This document shows positions 1-8,800 of a stretch of 49,049 nucleotides of DNA, in pieces. The notes under the pieces are model-generated. The model saw only the letters and a list, made by a program, of their open reading frames with translations, was not told the DNA's origin and made no database searches. The position numbers and the translations under genes were made by a program. Origin of the DNA: Oscillibacter sp. (GTDB lineage: Bacteria; Bacillota; Clostridia; Oscillospirales; Oscillospiraceae); the NCBI RefSeq assembly GCF_028693505.1, contig NZ_JAQUVF010000018.1:1-49049 (forward strand), given 5' to 3'. Numbering within the stretch: position 1 is the first letter of the stretch; every line of letters begins with the position of its first letter.

Positions 1-78
1 TACTGGGTTGTTTGGTCACTATCCAGTATAAGGAGTCTGAAAGGTTTTGGTAATGGCTTTTTCTTTTGAGCTGAGATT

Positions 79-120
79 GGCTGTTTCTGCTGGGCCCTTA
101 GCGGCTGTTTCTACTGGGCC
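79..120. repeat. Near-perfect short direct repeat at window start
   Basis: Two copies of an 18-base unit (79-97 and 102-120, both reading GCTGTTTCT-CTGGGCCC with one differing base) lie head to tail just before the first gene. All frames feeding into the permease are interrupted by stops upstream of about position 100, so bases 1-134 hold no complete gene. I see no convincing promoter there. The repeat may be a scar of a local duplication or a feature of the sequence edge. Confidence 0.4.
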
Positions 121-155
121 CGAACATCGGTGAATTGCGGGGGGACGATGTCAGT

Positions 156-1190
156 GTGAAAAACATCGTCACGACCTCTTTCGAGTATGCGAGAAAAAGC
201 AGCGCCGTAGAAAGCAAGGGCGCGGGAGAGAAAGCGCAAAACGGCTTTTTGCATACAGCCGGCAAGGCGCTGTCCAATCGCGCCACGCTGCCCATTGCCA
301 TCATGCTGCTGATTTTCATGATCAATGCATGGATCAATCCCCGCATTGCGTCCTATCGGGGAATCGACATGCTGTACAGCTCCGCGATTCCGTTGGTTTT
401 GATCGCCTTGGGACAGATGTTCCTGGTGATTTCCGGCGGCATCGATATGGGTAACGGAATTGCAGTGGGCTTGACCAATATCCTCTTTGCGTTTGTGGTG
501 GCGGAAAATCCCATCATGGGCACGCTGGGTTTGGCGCTCTTTGTCATTGCTTATGGCGCGTTGGGCGCGTTGATCTATGTAAAGCGGATGCCCGCGATTG
601 TGGTGACGCTGGGTGCTTCCTATATCTGGCGTGGAATCGGACTGATCATTGCCCCCAACCCGGGCGGAGCGGAAGTGCCCTTTATTCGGGCGATCTTTGG
701 CTTCAATTGCCCGCTGATTCCAACGCCCATCGTGATGGCGATTGTTGCGGGCTTTGTCTGCTGGTGGATTGTCAAACGCTCCAAGTATGGTATGATTATC
801 TGTGGAAGCGGCAACAACCCAACGGCCATTTCCCGGGCCGGCTGGTCCCAGATGGTTGCCATGATCGTCACCTACATGCTGGCCGGCGGGATGCTGGTGC
901 TGGCCGGTATGGCAATGAACGATATTTCAAAGGGCGGCGACATCAACTCCACCTCCACTTACCAAATGCTCAGCATCGCAACCATCATTCTGGGCGGCTG
1001 CGAATTCACCGGCGGCATTGCATCCCCGGTGGGGATCGTTGCCGCGGCGATGGCAATTTCCAGTATTTCCACCCTGCTCACGATGCTCAACGTTGACTCG
1101 AATATGCAAAGCGCGGTTACCGGCCTCATCCTTATTGCAGCGCTGGCGATGAAACTTGTATCAACAGTAAGGAGGGGGAAAAAGGCATGA
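156..1190 (+). CDS. Sugar ABC transporter permease (RbsC/XylH-like), first subunit
   Basis: Integral membrane permease of the carbohydrate-uptake-2 class (BPD_transp_2 family: ribose, xylose, galactoside transporters). The protein has a polar N-terminus of about 45 residues followed by eight or more hydrophobic segments. It carries the family-typical glycine-rich stretches SGGIDMGNG and, near the end, GGCEFTGGIASPVG. The chosen start is GTG at 156, preceded by a G-rich run (139-144); an in-frame TTG at 135 is possible but lacks a ribosome site. The stop overlaps the start of the next permease (ATGA at 1187-1190), so the two are translationally coupled and probably form a heterodimer. The partner ATPase and binding protein are not in the window and probably lie upstream. 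The substrate cannot be read from the sequence. Confidence 0.85.
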   Translation: MKNIVTTSFEYARKSSAVESKGAGEKAQNGFLHTAGKALSNRATLPIAIMLLIFMINAWINPRIASYRGIDMLYSSAIPLVLIALGQMFLVISGGIDMGNGIAVGLTNILFAFVVAENPIMGTLGLALFVIAYGALGALIYVKRMPAIVVTLGASYIWRGIGLIIAPNPGGAEVPFIRAIFGFNCPLIPTPIVMAIVAGFVCWWIVKRSKYGMIICGSGNNPTAISRAGWSQMVAMIVTYMLAGGMLVLAGMAMNDISKGGDINSTSTYQMLSIATIILGGCEFTGGIASPVGIVAAAMAISSISTLLTMLNVDSNMQSAVTGLILIAALAMKLVSTVRRGKKA

Positions 1191-2137
1191 ACGCAACTGT
1201 GAAAAAATGGATCGGAAAATCCCCGTGGCTGTGGCCGCTGGTGGGCGCGGCGCTTTTGTGGCTGCTGATCGGCGTGATTACCGGGGGATTGAAGGTTGGC
1301 GTTTTAGTAACCAACCTGACGCTGATGAGCTACCTGACGTTCCTCAGCCTCAGCCAGACGGTCGTCATGACCGGGGGAGACGGGGCCATTGACCTCTCGA
1401 TCCAGTATACGGTGGCGCTGGCCGCCTATCTTGCGTCCCTCTTGATGGCGTCTGTGGGATTGATCCCGGGGCTCCTGATTACCTTGGGGATTTGCGCGTG
1501 CGTTGGCGTTGTCAACGGCTTCGTCAATCTCTTTATTAAGGTCCCCCCCATGATTACCACGCTGGCTGTGGGTTACATCGTGTATTCCTGCGTGCTGCTT
1601 TTGGCGGCTAAAAATCAGGGAACCCCCCACAAGCAGATTTTGTGGTTTGCGCAAAAGGCGCGCATCGGTGCGTTCTCGCCGATTATCGTGATTTCCGTTT
1701 TGGCGGTGGTCGCACTCTACATTTTGATGTACCATACTTCTTACGGGCGGCATCTGCATGCCATTGGACAGAATCGGAAAGCCGCCAAGCTGGCAGGCAT
1801 CAAGATTGCGCCCACGATCTTTGGCTCCTTCATCATCAGCTCGGTGCTGGCCGGTATCTGCGGAATCATGCTGGGCGGCTATTTTGGCGGCGCCTTTCAG
1901 GATATGGGCGTTTCCTATATGCTGACCTCCATCTCCGCAACGGTCATTGGCGGCACCAGTGCCGGCGGCGGAAAATCCAGCGTGATCGGCTCCGTCTGCG
2001 GCGCATTCATGCTGACCATGCTGGTCTCCTTCCTGAATGTTTCCCGTCTCCCCGCGGCAACGCAGGAACTCATTCAGGGCGCGTTGCTGGTGTCCATTCT
2101 GGTGGTGTCCGTTCCCAAAAAGCAGGTCAATATTTAA
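1187..2137 (+). CDS. Sugar ABC transporter permease, second subunit
   Basis: A 316-residue multi-pass membrane protein of the same BPD_transp_2 family as the preceding gene. It contains the family signature TGGDGAIDLS in the first third and IGGTSAGGGKSSVIGS near the C-terminus. The ATG at 1187 overlaps the previous stop and is preceded by a strong AAGGAGGGGG site (about 1169-1178). A pair of adjacent, coupled permeases is typical of YtfT/YjfF-like sugar systems. With the amidohydrolase downstream, it suggests uptake and breakdown of a specific carbohydrate-derived or lactone-type compound, but the identity of that compound is inference. Confidence 0.85.
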   Translation: MNATVKKWIGKSPWLWPLVGAALLWLLIGVITGGLKVGVLVTNLTLMSYLTFLSLSQTVVMTGGDGAIDLSIQYTVALAAYLASLLMASVGLIPGLLITLGICACVGVVNGFVNLFIKVPPMITTLAVGYIVYSCVLLLAAKNQGTPHKQILWFAQKARIGAFSPIIVISVLAVVALYILMYHTSYGRHLHAIGQNRKAAKLAGIKIAPTIFGSFIISSVLAGICGIMLGGYFGGAFQDMGVSYMLTSISATVIGGTSAGGGKSSVIGSVCGAFMLTMLVSFLNVSRLPAATQELIQGALLVSILVVSVPKKQVNI

Positions 2138-2276
2138 AGAATACTCCGCTGCCCCGGAGGGTATGGAGCATTCAGCCTTTCTTGAGATCAATCGAAACTT
2201 CACGGTGCCTGCGGCATGTAGATCTTGTTTAAAATCATGTGAGTAGCCTTTGAATTTTAAAATAGGAGGAAAGTAT

Positions 2277-3194
2277 ATGCGAGTCGTTGATGCACATGCA
2301 CATATTTTTGATGTGGTGGCCGGAATCGGCGCCTGCGGTGAGCTGCGGGCGATTGGCAACGGCAGGGTCCGCTGGGCGAATGGCGATGAGATGGATATGA
2401 TTCCCCAGGGAATGGGTGAGGACCGCTTCACCGCCGATACGCTGGCAAAGCTTTTGAAGGAAAACGGCGTGGAAAAGGCCGTTTTGCTGCAGGGCGGTTT
2501 GTACGGCTTCCAAAACGACGCCACGCAGGCTGCGGCACAGGCCTACCCGGACTTGTTTGTGGCGAGCGGCACCTTTGACCCGTTCTGCCTGAAATCTGCC
2601 GAGCTGGCGGATCGCCTGATTCACAAGCAGAAAATCTCTATTTTAAAGTTTGAATTGAGCAGCGGCGTTGGTCTGATGAGCATTCACCCCAAATTTGACG
2701 TGGATGGAGACGAGCTGGCGGATACGATTTCTATGCTGGAACAGGTGAACGGCACACTGGTTTTGGACATTGGCTGCTATGGTTCCCCCAGTTATCAGCC
2801 GGAGGCCGTTGCCAGAATCTCCATGCGCCATCCCGGGCTGCGCATTGTGGTCTGCCACTTGATGGCCCCCGGCCCCAAGGATGGGGAGCACCTGCGCCAG
2901 TCGTTGGAGTGCCTGAAGCGGCCCAACGTGTGGTTTGATCTCTCTGCAATTCCCTGGAACATATTCCCCGAACAGTACCCGTATCCCACCGGACAGGGCT
3001 TCATTCGTATGGCGAAGGAAATTGTCGGCAGTGAGAAGCTGCTCTGGGGCAGTGATTCGCCCTGCGTTTTGACACGGGACACCTATCCCCGCTTGATGGA
3101 CTATTTTGCGGGCGCCGGTATTTTCACCTCCAGCGAGCTGGATCAGGTCATGTTCCAAAATGCCGTTACCGCATATCATCTGTCTGTGGGCTGA
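2277..3194 (+). CDS. Amidohydrolase family protein (TIM-barrel metal hydrolase)
   Basis: A 305-residue metal-dependent hydrolase of the amidohydrolase-2 type (PF04909-like). The N-terminus carries the HxH metal motif in VDAHAHIFD, mid-protein histidines occur in RIVVCHLMAPG, and the C-terminal metal aspartate lies in LLWGSDSPC. The ATG at 2277 is chosen because AGGAGGA (2264-2270) lies six bases upstream; an earlier in-frame TTG has no such site. A 139-bp gap without a gene separates it from the permeases, so it may be co-transcribed or have its own promoter. Family members include 2-pyrone-4,6-dicarboxylate lactonase-like and decarboxylase-like enzymes. The exact reaction is unknown. Confidence 0.8.
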   Translation: MRVVDAHAHIFDVVAGIGACGELRAIGNGRVRWANGDEMDMIPQGMGEDRFTADTLAKLLKENGVEKAVLLQGGLYGFQNDATQAAAQAYPDLFVASGTFDPFCLKSAELADRLIHKQKISILKFELSSGVGLMSIHPKFDVDGDELADTISMLEQVNGTLVLDIGCYGSPSYQPEAVARISMRHPGLRIVVCHLMAPGPKDGEHLRQSLECLKRPNVWFDLSAIPWNIFPEQYPYPTGQGFIRMAKEIVGSEKLLWGSDSPCVLTRDTYPRLMDYFAGAGIFTSSELDQVMFQNAVTAYHLSVG

Positions 3195-3312
3195 AATTGA
3201 CCGGCTGGGCGTCCTCCCCCGTAGCTAAGACGGTATGCCGCACTTGTTTTTTCTGCCCATCTCCCTGCGGCTCCAAGCAAGAACAGCGCCCACATCATGA
3301 TTTTATGTACGA

Positions 3313-3348
3313 ACCCCGGAGCCTGATGAAAAGATCAGGCTCCGGGGT
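3313..3348. terminator. Perfect 15-bp hairpin between convergent genes
   Basis: A perfect inverted repeat (3313-3327 with 3334-3348, six-base loop GAAAAG) lies between the amidohydrolase and the 3' end of sigK, which converge here. There is no long T run on either side. The stem is strong and GC-rich, and its position fits a shared bidirectional terminator. The rest of 3195-3356 shows nothing convincing. Confidence 0.7.
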
Positions 3349-3356
3349 CCCTCCGC

Positions 3357-3722
3357 TTATTGCGTGCCTTTTTCAAACGCTTCCCGCAGCTTGCTCAGGG
3401 CCTTTGATTCCAACCTGGATACGTAGCTTCGTGAAATGCCAAAGGAGGACGCGACCTCCCGCTGGGTGAGCGGGATGGTCCCTCCAAGACCGTAGCGCAG
3501 GCGGATGATCTCCGCCTCCCGCTTGGTCAGGCGGTTTTGGATAAGGGAGTGAAGCTGTATGGCGCTGTCCCGGTCGTGAAGATCTTCCAGCATGGTGTCG
3601 TCCACGCCCACCACATCCATCAGCTGCAACACATTTCCCTCTTTGTCGGATTCAATGGAGTCGGATAAGGAGACCTCCCCCTGTAATTTTTTTTGACTGC
3701 GGAAGTACATAAGGATCTCATT
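3357..3722 (-). pseudogene. sigK: sigK 3' part (C-terminal half of sporulation sigma factor K), severed by the skin element
   Basis: The C-terminal 120 residues of a mother-cell sigma factor start at NEILMYFRSQKK and end at FEKGTQ. Region 3 shows the SigK-like pattern SLSDSIESDKEGN. Region 4 contains the helix-turn-helix segment TQREVASSFGISRSYVSRLE. The part has no start codon of its own: upstream, the frame simply runs antiparallel-free into recombinase DNA. Joined at the CATTT core to the 5' part at 39176-39520, it gives an in-frame 230-residue protein (Bacillus SigK is about 241). It is a functional gene part awaiting excision rather than a decayed pseudogene. It could be confused with SigE, but the DKEGN region and the split at IEN/EIL point to SigK. 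Confidence 0.9.
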
Positions 3723-3743
3723 TGCTATGCGCACATAACGGCT
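3700..3743. other. Left attachment site of the sigK intervening element
   Basis: The 5-bp core CATTT (3719-3723) is shared with the right end (39190-39194). Outside it, to the left, is sigK coding DNA. Inside it, 3723-3743 forms a 21-base arm that matches the inverse of 39171-39191 at 17 of 21 positions. The recombinase stop codon (minus-strand TGA, 3720-3718) lies within the core. This is the chimeric site expected after serine-recombinase integration. Confidence 0.85.
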
Positions 3744-5418
3744 CCGCGCTGCCCTTGCTGCCGCCGGAGACAGTGGCAGCATCGTCGAAGGCCCCCGAGA
3801 GGTACACATGAGCCTCCTTGCCGTCCCACACGACCTTTTGAACGCAGGCGCGGATGGCGGCGCGCTGCTGCTCCACAGTCATGGCCTCCAGCGTTTTTTG
3901 GAAGGAGTGGAGTAACTCGTAAAGCGTGTCATATGCAAGCTCCAGCGCTTGCGTGCCTGCCGGGAGTTGCTGCATGCGGCGCAGCAGCTGCTGGCGCTGT
4001 TCGTGCAGCTGCTGGATCTGCCGCAGGATGTAATCCTCCGCCGCCGTGCCGGCCGCCTTGGTCAAGGAGGACACCAGCGTTTCGATGGCCTGTTCGGCGT
4101 CGGCAAGCTGTGCGCGCATAGCTTCCGGATCTTGCGTGCTGCTCTTTTCCCCTTTGGCGAGGTTTTTTTCCCCTCTTTTCAGCTGCCGCATAAGCTCGCT
4201 GCGGTCCTCCGGCAGCTTTGCGAGAGCCGCAAGGACCGCCCTGTCCAGCGCGTTTCCGTTTGCGTTTTTACTGTTGCAGCAGTCGCAGCGGCTGCGCTCC
4301 TTGGTGGAGCAAAGGTAGGTGTAAATCTGGACGCCATGGGCGTCCACGCGACTTGATAATTTCGGGCGCATGTAGTCGCCGCAGCTGCCGCAAAGCAGCA
4401 GGCCGGATAACAGCGCCACGTGACTGCGGGGCTTTCGATAGCTTTTGGACCGGTTTTGCGCCAGCAGCGCCTGTGCCCTGACCCACTGTGCACCAAGAAT
4501 CAGGCCCTCGTGCTTGCCAACCGAGACGATCCACTCCGACATGGGGCGCGTTTTATTAGCCTTGCCCGCCTTCTGAAGGGTACGGTTATAGGCGATCACA
4601 CCGTGCTTCCCGTCAAACTCCGCCTCTTCGGAAAACAGGTCCACGGCGTTTTCGGTCAGATAGCGGTAAGCGTCCTCGTCGGCAACCATGTAGACAGGGT
4701 TTGAAAGGATTCCCCTGATGGCAAAGCGGGAGAACGCCTTGCCGTTCTTTGTCGTGCAGCCGCTTTGCAAAAGAAAGGCGTCTGTTCGGGTCAGGGAATT
4801 GGTCTCCAAAAATTTGCTGAAAATGGTGCGGACGACTTCCACTTCTTCCGGAATGGTTTTCAGCTTGCACGCCTTGCGGACCTTGCCGTCCACGCTGACG
4901 CGCTGCACCTGCTCCGAGGCATAGCCCGTGGGCGTTGTGCCGCCAAGCCACCGCCCTGTTTTGGAAAGCTCATGCATGTTGTCCCGAATGCGCTCGGCAA
5001 TGGTTTCCCGCTCCAATTGGGAAAATACAGAGGCAATATACATCATGGCCCGGCCCATGGGGGAGGAGGTGTCAAACTGCTCTTTCATGGACACGAAGGA
5101 AATGTTCAAATCGTTCAGCCGCTGGATCAGCGCCGCAAAATCTCCAATATTGCGGCTGATGCGGTCGAGGCGGTATACAATGATGGCGGAGAGCCTGCCT
5201 GCCGCAGCATCCGCCATCATCTTTTTAAAGTGGGGACGGTCCAAATTCCCGCCGGAAAAGCCCTCGTCCTCATAGAGCAAAGCGGACGCGGCGGCGGCTG
5301 CCCCCTCGTGGGCGGTGATGTACTGTCTGCAAAGCTCAATTTGGTTTTCGATGCTTTCCCCCTTGCCCGTAAAACGGGATTTGCGGGAATAAATAGCGAT
5401 TGCCTTTTCATCACACAT
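3718..5418 (-). CDS. spoIVCA: Large serine recombinase (SpoIVCA-like sigK element recombinase)
   Basis: A 566-residue site-specific recombinase. The N-terminal resolvase domain (about residues 5-150) starts with AIYSRKSR, where the serine of the YxRxS motif is the expected nucleophile, and continues with the EDEGFSGGN, YRLDRISRN and GRAMMYIASVFSQLERE motifs. A recombinase domain follows (about 160-300). A zinc ribbon comes next (CGSCG, then Cys residues around CSTKERSRCDCC, about 335-385), and then a coiled-coil-rich C-terminus. The ATG at 5418 is preferred because GGAGGTG lies just upstream of it. The gene ends exactly in the left attachment core and lies in the same orientation as the split sigK, as in known skin elements. 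It should catalyse both integration and, with a directionality factor, mother-cell excision. The gene name is assigned by role and position. Confidence 0.9.
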   Translation of the reverse strand: MCDEKAIAIYSRKSRFTGKGESIENQIELCRQYITAHEGAAAAASALLYEDEGFSGGNLDRPHFKKMMADAAAGRLSAIIVYRLDRISRNIGDFAALIQRLNDLNISFVSMKEQFDTSSPMGRAMMYIASVFSQLERETIAERIRDNMHELSKTGRWLGGTTPTGYASEQVQRVSVDGKVRKACKLKTIPEEVEVVRTIFSKFLETNSLTRTDAFLLQSGCTTKNGKAFSRFAIRGILSNPVYMVADEDAYRYLTENAVDLFSEEAEFDGKHGVIAYNRTLQKAGKANKTRPMSEWIVSVGKHEGLILGAQWVRAQALLAQNRSKSYRKPRSHVALLSGLLLCGSCGDYMRPKLSSRVDAHGVQIYTYLCSTKERSRCDCCNSKNANGNALDRAVLAALAKLPEDRSELMRQLKRGEKNLAKGEKSSTQDPEAMRAQLADAEQAIETLVSSLTKAAGTAAEDYILRQIQQLHEQRQQLLRRMQQLPAGTQALELAYDTLYELLHSFQKTLEAMTVEQQRAAIRACVQKVVWDGKEAHVYLSGAFDDAATVSGGSKGSAEPLCAHSK

Positions 5419-5471
5419 GCGCCGCACCTCCATTCACTGAAAAAAGAAGCCTGAGAAGAGCCGCGGACATT

Positions 5472-5500
5472 TCATGGAATTCAAAATACCCGCATAGAAT
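5472..5500 (+). promoter_or_regulatory. Candidate mother-cell (sigma E/K-like) promoter for the small ORF
   Basis: CATAGAAT at 5493-5500 resembles the sigma E -10 consensus (CATACAAT-like). TCATGGA at 5472-5478, 14 bases upstream, is a partial match to the -35. The surrounding 11-mer CCCGCATAGAA (5489-5499) also occurs upstream of sigK on the minus strand (39551-39541). The rest of the recombinase/ORF divergent gap shows no clear sigma A promoter. Confidence 0.35.
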
Positions 5501-5530
5501 TCATTATCAGATATATGGGAGAGGTTGGCT

Positions 5531-5737
5531 GTGTATTCTAAGCAAGGGGACAAGACGGTGGGGATTGTTGTGCAGGAAGCGGAGGGGGACGAGGCGGGGG
5601 AAGCAATGAAAAAGCGCATTGCCCGGCTCCATGGGGAAGTGATTTTGCACTTTCTTGCAGAGCTGCCCTGCACGGGGGAGGAAAAAACGGCGCTGCTTGA
5701 AAGAGCCATTGCCGCGCTGGAGACAAAAAAGAAATGA
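5531..5737 (+). CDS. Small protein next to the recombinase; candidate recombination directionality factor
   Basis: A 68-residue, mostly polar and helical-looking protein with acidic residues around EAEGDEAGEA and a lysine-rich C-terminus ETKKK. The start is taken as GTG at 5531 with GAGAGG (5519-5524) about six bases upstream; a TTG at 5525 is an alternative. No domain is recognised. It is divergent from the recombinase gene and ends just before a strong terminator. In the Clostridioides difficile skin element a small protein near the recombinase (CD1234) is required for excision, so a similar role is proposed here from size and position only. It could instead be an unrelated hypothetical protein. 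Confidence 0.6.
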   Translation: MYSKQGDKTVGIVVQEAEGDEAGEAMKKRIARLHGEVILHFLAELPCTGEEKTALLERAIAALETKKK

Positions 5738-5765
5738 CCCTTTGCGGCAGCGGGAGAAACCGGGC

Positions 5766-5815
5766 AAAAAGACCCGGAAGCTCCGCCGGGATACGGCGGA
5801 GCTTCCGGGTCTTTT
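5766..5815. terminator. Strong bidirectional terminator hairpin
   Basis: A perfect stem of about 22 bp (5767-5788 with 5794-5815, five-base loop) is flanked by A on the left and T on the right, so it can terminate both the small plus-strand gene and the long minus-strand pilus operon that ends at 5894. The remaining sequence to 5893 shows no gene. Confidence 0.85.
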
Positions 5816-5893
5816 GTTGTGATGAAATGGCTTGGAAACGGGTGCATGAGCCGCTTGCGCTCGGACAGGCCGACCTTGCCGCAAAGAGAGCCA

Positions 5894-8800
5894 TCAACAC
5901 AGCGACAGCAAACCAAGTTTTCGGAGTGTCAGGGTGTTGGAACCAATATAAGACGCCTGATCGATGGTTGTGACGGCTCGAATATAGATCTTCATGCTGG
6001 CCCCCGGACTGTTGCCGAAGCGGGTGAGTAAGGAATCCGGAAGGTAGATTTTATACAGGATGCCGCTGCGCAAAGCCGCGTTGGCCACAGCCGTTTCCGT
6101 GGAATTGCTTACCTGATAGATCTGCACATCCGATAGAGCGGACGCCTTCACGGTCTCGTCCCCGATGAGTACATCGCTGCCGGATGCATCCTCACAGTAA
6201 AGCTCCACGGCGGTCTTCTTTCCGGTGGCGAGGTTGGGATCATTGATCGTGAAATAGACCGCCCGCTCTTCGGAATGGCCCGCATTGACCAGAATGTTTC
6301 CGGAGTAGTTATTCGCGTCGGAACTGGTATACTCCGTGGAAAGGAAGAAGGAATCCATGGGGCTTGCGTTGGACGACGTGAACTGAACGGTGGGATTGAC
6401 TGCCGCGGCGCGGTATGCGGCGATCATGGTGTTGACAAAGAGCTTTGCCTCGTCCCGTGTGACTTCGTCGGGGCGATGCCCGGCACCGGAGTAGGTCACG
6501 TTGCCGCGGTTGTAAATGTAGTAATTGTTGATGACGTCGTTTTCCATGTAGTCAAAGCGGCTTCCCGACAGGCAGTACCACACGACAATATCGTCCGAAT
6601 TCATATTCAGCTGATAGTACTGCTCATGGGTTTTGCCCACAGTGAGGGCGGCGCGGGTGCCCCCGAAATCCGCGGTGTTGAGATTATAGGGGAAGGTGGT
6701 GATTTGACCGCGGTTGACCTGAGACACCGTGGTGACTTCGGTTGAACTTTCGGAGGTGGGACAGGAAACCGTTTTGAGGGGTGTTTGCTGTCCGGCACGA
6801 TTGTTTGAATACCGCAGCAGGGTGAGGGCGGTATAGCCCTGCGTTTCCGGAACGGTGGTTGCGCCGCCATCTCCCGGCTTGTAAGCAATGGAATAGCCCG
6901 CGTCCGTCAGCTTCTTGGCCAACGTGGAGTCGAATCCAGAGTAAGCGTTTGCGACGGGGCCGCTTTGGGACTTGTTGTTGATGGGGGAATAGCGGCTGAC
7001 GCCGTAAACGGGGTCGGTCACGCCGTACCGGTCCAGACCGACGGCGCTGCGGACAACAGAGTTGAAGTAATAGCCCCAGTACCACTGATCCTTATAAATG
7101 CTGCTGGTTTTATAAGATTCCGGCAGGTTTACAAAGGAGGTGGTATCGTGGGTAAACAAAACGGCTTTTTTGCTGTCAATATACTGGACCACCGCCTTTG
7201 CGCCCATCTCCGACAAGCCATCCTGCGTTTCCTTGTACCCGTAGCCATCGCCAAAGCCGATGATCAGCATGTCGAAGCTGCTGAGGTAATTGTAAAGCTC
7301 GGACTGCGTATCCAATTTCCGGTTTTTGTTGGCGTCAAAGGCCAGCTCGCTGGCGTTAAGGGTCCAGTCCGTGCCGTTGATCTGGGAGACGGAGCGGGAT
7401 TGGATTTGAAGATCGTAGAGACCGTCGCCGCGAAGCTCATCAAACAGCGCGCCGTAAGTGGAGCTTTTGTTGTTGTTTTGCGCTTCCAAAGAAAAGCGGG
7501 TCCCGCCTCCCCCGGAGAGAGAGGAAATTTGCAGAATGCGTAGCGTCTGCATGGCGGGACGAATGTAGGTGTATCCGGTCTCGGAGGCGTGAATCTGCTT
7601 TGCGCCCACCTTGACAATTTCCAGCTTCCAAGGAATGATGCCGCTGAAGCTGTCAGGAAGGGTCCGTTTCACCGTATAGGTCACTGAACCGGAGGCGGTG
7701 GAGGCCATCAACGCATCGGCGTCCACCAGCTGTTTGCCGTCCTGCGTCGTGATGACCAAATCGGTCAGCTCCTCGTCGGACACATAGCGGCCGTCGGCGT
7801 TTTGGTCCAGATACAGCTTGCAGGCGTAGCGAGTGGACGTGGGCGTGCTGTCCGTGGGGTTGAGGATTTGGAAGGAATAGCTCAGCGTCTGCCCACTGAC
7901 AAGACTTTGCGTTCGATTTCCATCGTAGTCCCGGGGCTTACTGCGAAAATCAATGCTGGGTTTGGAAAGATTCAGATACTTTAGGACGGTCTCCCGCTGG
8001 CCCATGGCCTCGGACACCGGCATGACGTTGGGCTTGGAGAGAATGTCGCTCAATGTGCCATAAAGAATGGAGCTGTTGTCGATGCGCTCTGCGCTGATGG
8101 CGGAGGCAACGGCGGCTTTCCCGGGAATCATGCGCTTGGTCCCCCCGTCCTTCACGGTGCCTGAAAAGCCGCTGGAGACGGTGTAGCGTCCGCTTTCCAG
8201 CGAGTTGCCTGCGCACTTTACCACACAGTAGTAGGTGCCATCTTTCAACGGGCCGCTCGTTGTGCCGGAGTTTAGGTAGCCGTTATCACCGTACCAATTG
8301 TAATTGATGCTTCTGGAAAATACGGATGGCGTGACGGTAGCGGCTCCGGTAAAGGTCGCACCGTTCTCGCCAATCGCGTAGGTGATGCCAAGAGAGAGGG
8401 TGGCGGTGGTGGTGGAGTAGGTCCCCGTAAAGTTGGAGACGGGGTAGCTCCAACTGTTTTGCTTATAAATTTGCGGGCTGTAATACTGCTGCCCGCCAAT
8501 GGTGACACGACACATGTAGTAGTCCTTGTCATCAAAATAGAAGCGATCGGAATTGGTATTCCCCATGGGGGTCCAGCTTTTGTTCAAGTTTTGCCGGTAA
8601 TACCACTGGTACGCCGACACAGATGCGCCAGACACGGACACATAATAGTAGTCGTCGTACCAGGCACTCTTGGCAATGGAAATGGGATAAAATGGGGGGG
8701 ATTTTGTCTCCGGGTCGTCGTCTGAGGTGACCTGCCAGTTGCTTTTCTCCACGGTGATATAGTTGCTGTACACGCTGTAAGAGGCGTCCGCCGTCTGCAG

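Noticed and set aside
3197-3469. 90-codon open frame after the amidohydrolase
   Set aside because: It runs through the terminator hairpin and into sigK on the opposite strand, with no ribosome site or domain.
3357-3809. Reading the sigK 3' part as a stand-alone 150-residue sigma factor
   Set aside because: The first 29 residues are the recombinase gene read in another frame, and the protein would lack region 2. The split-gene reading explains everything better.
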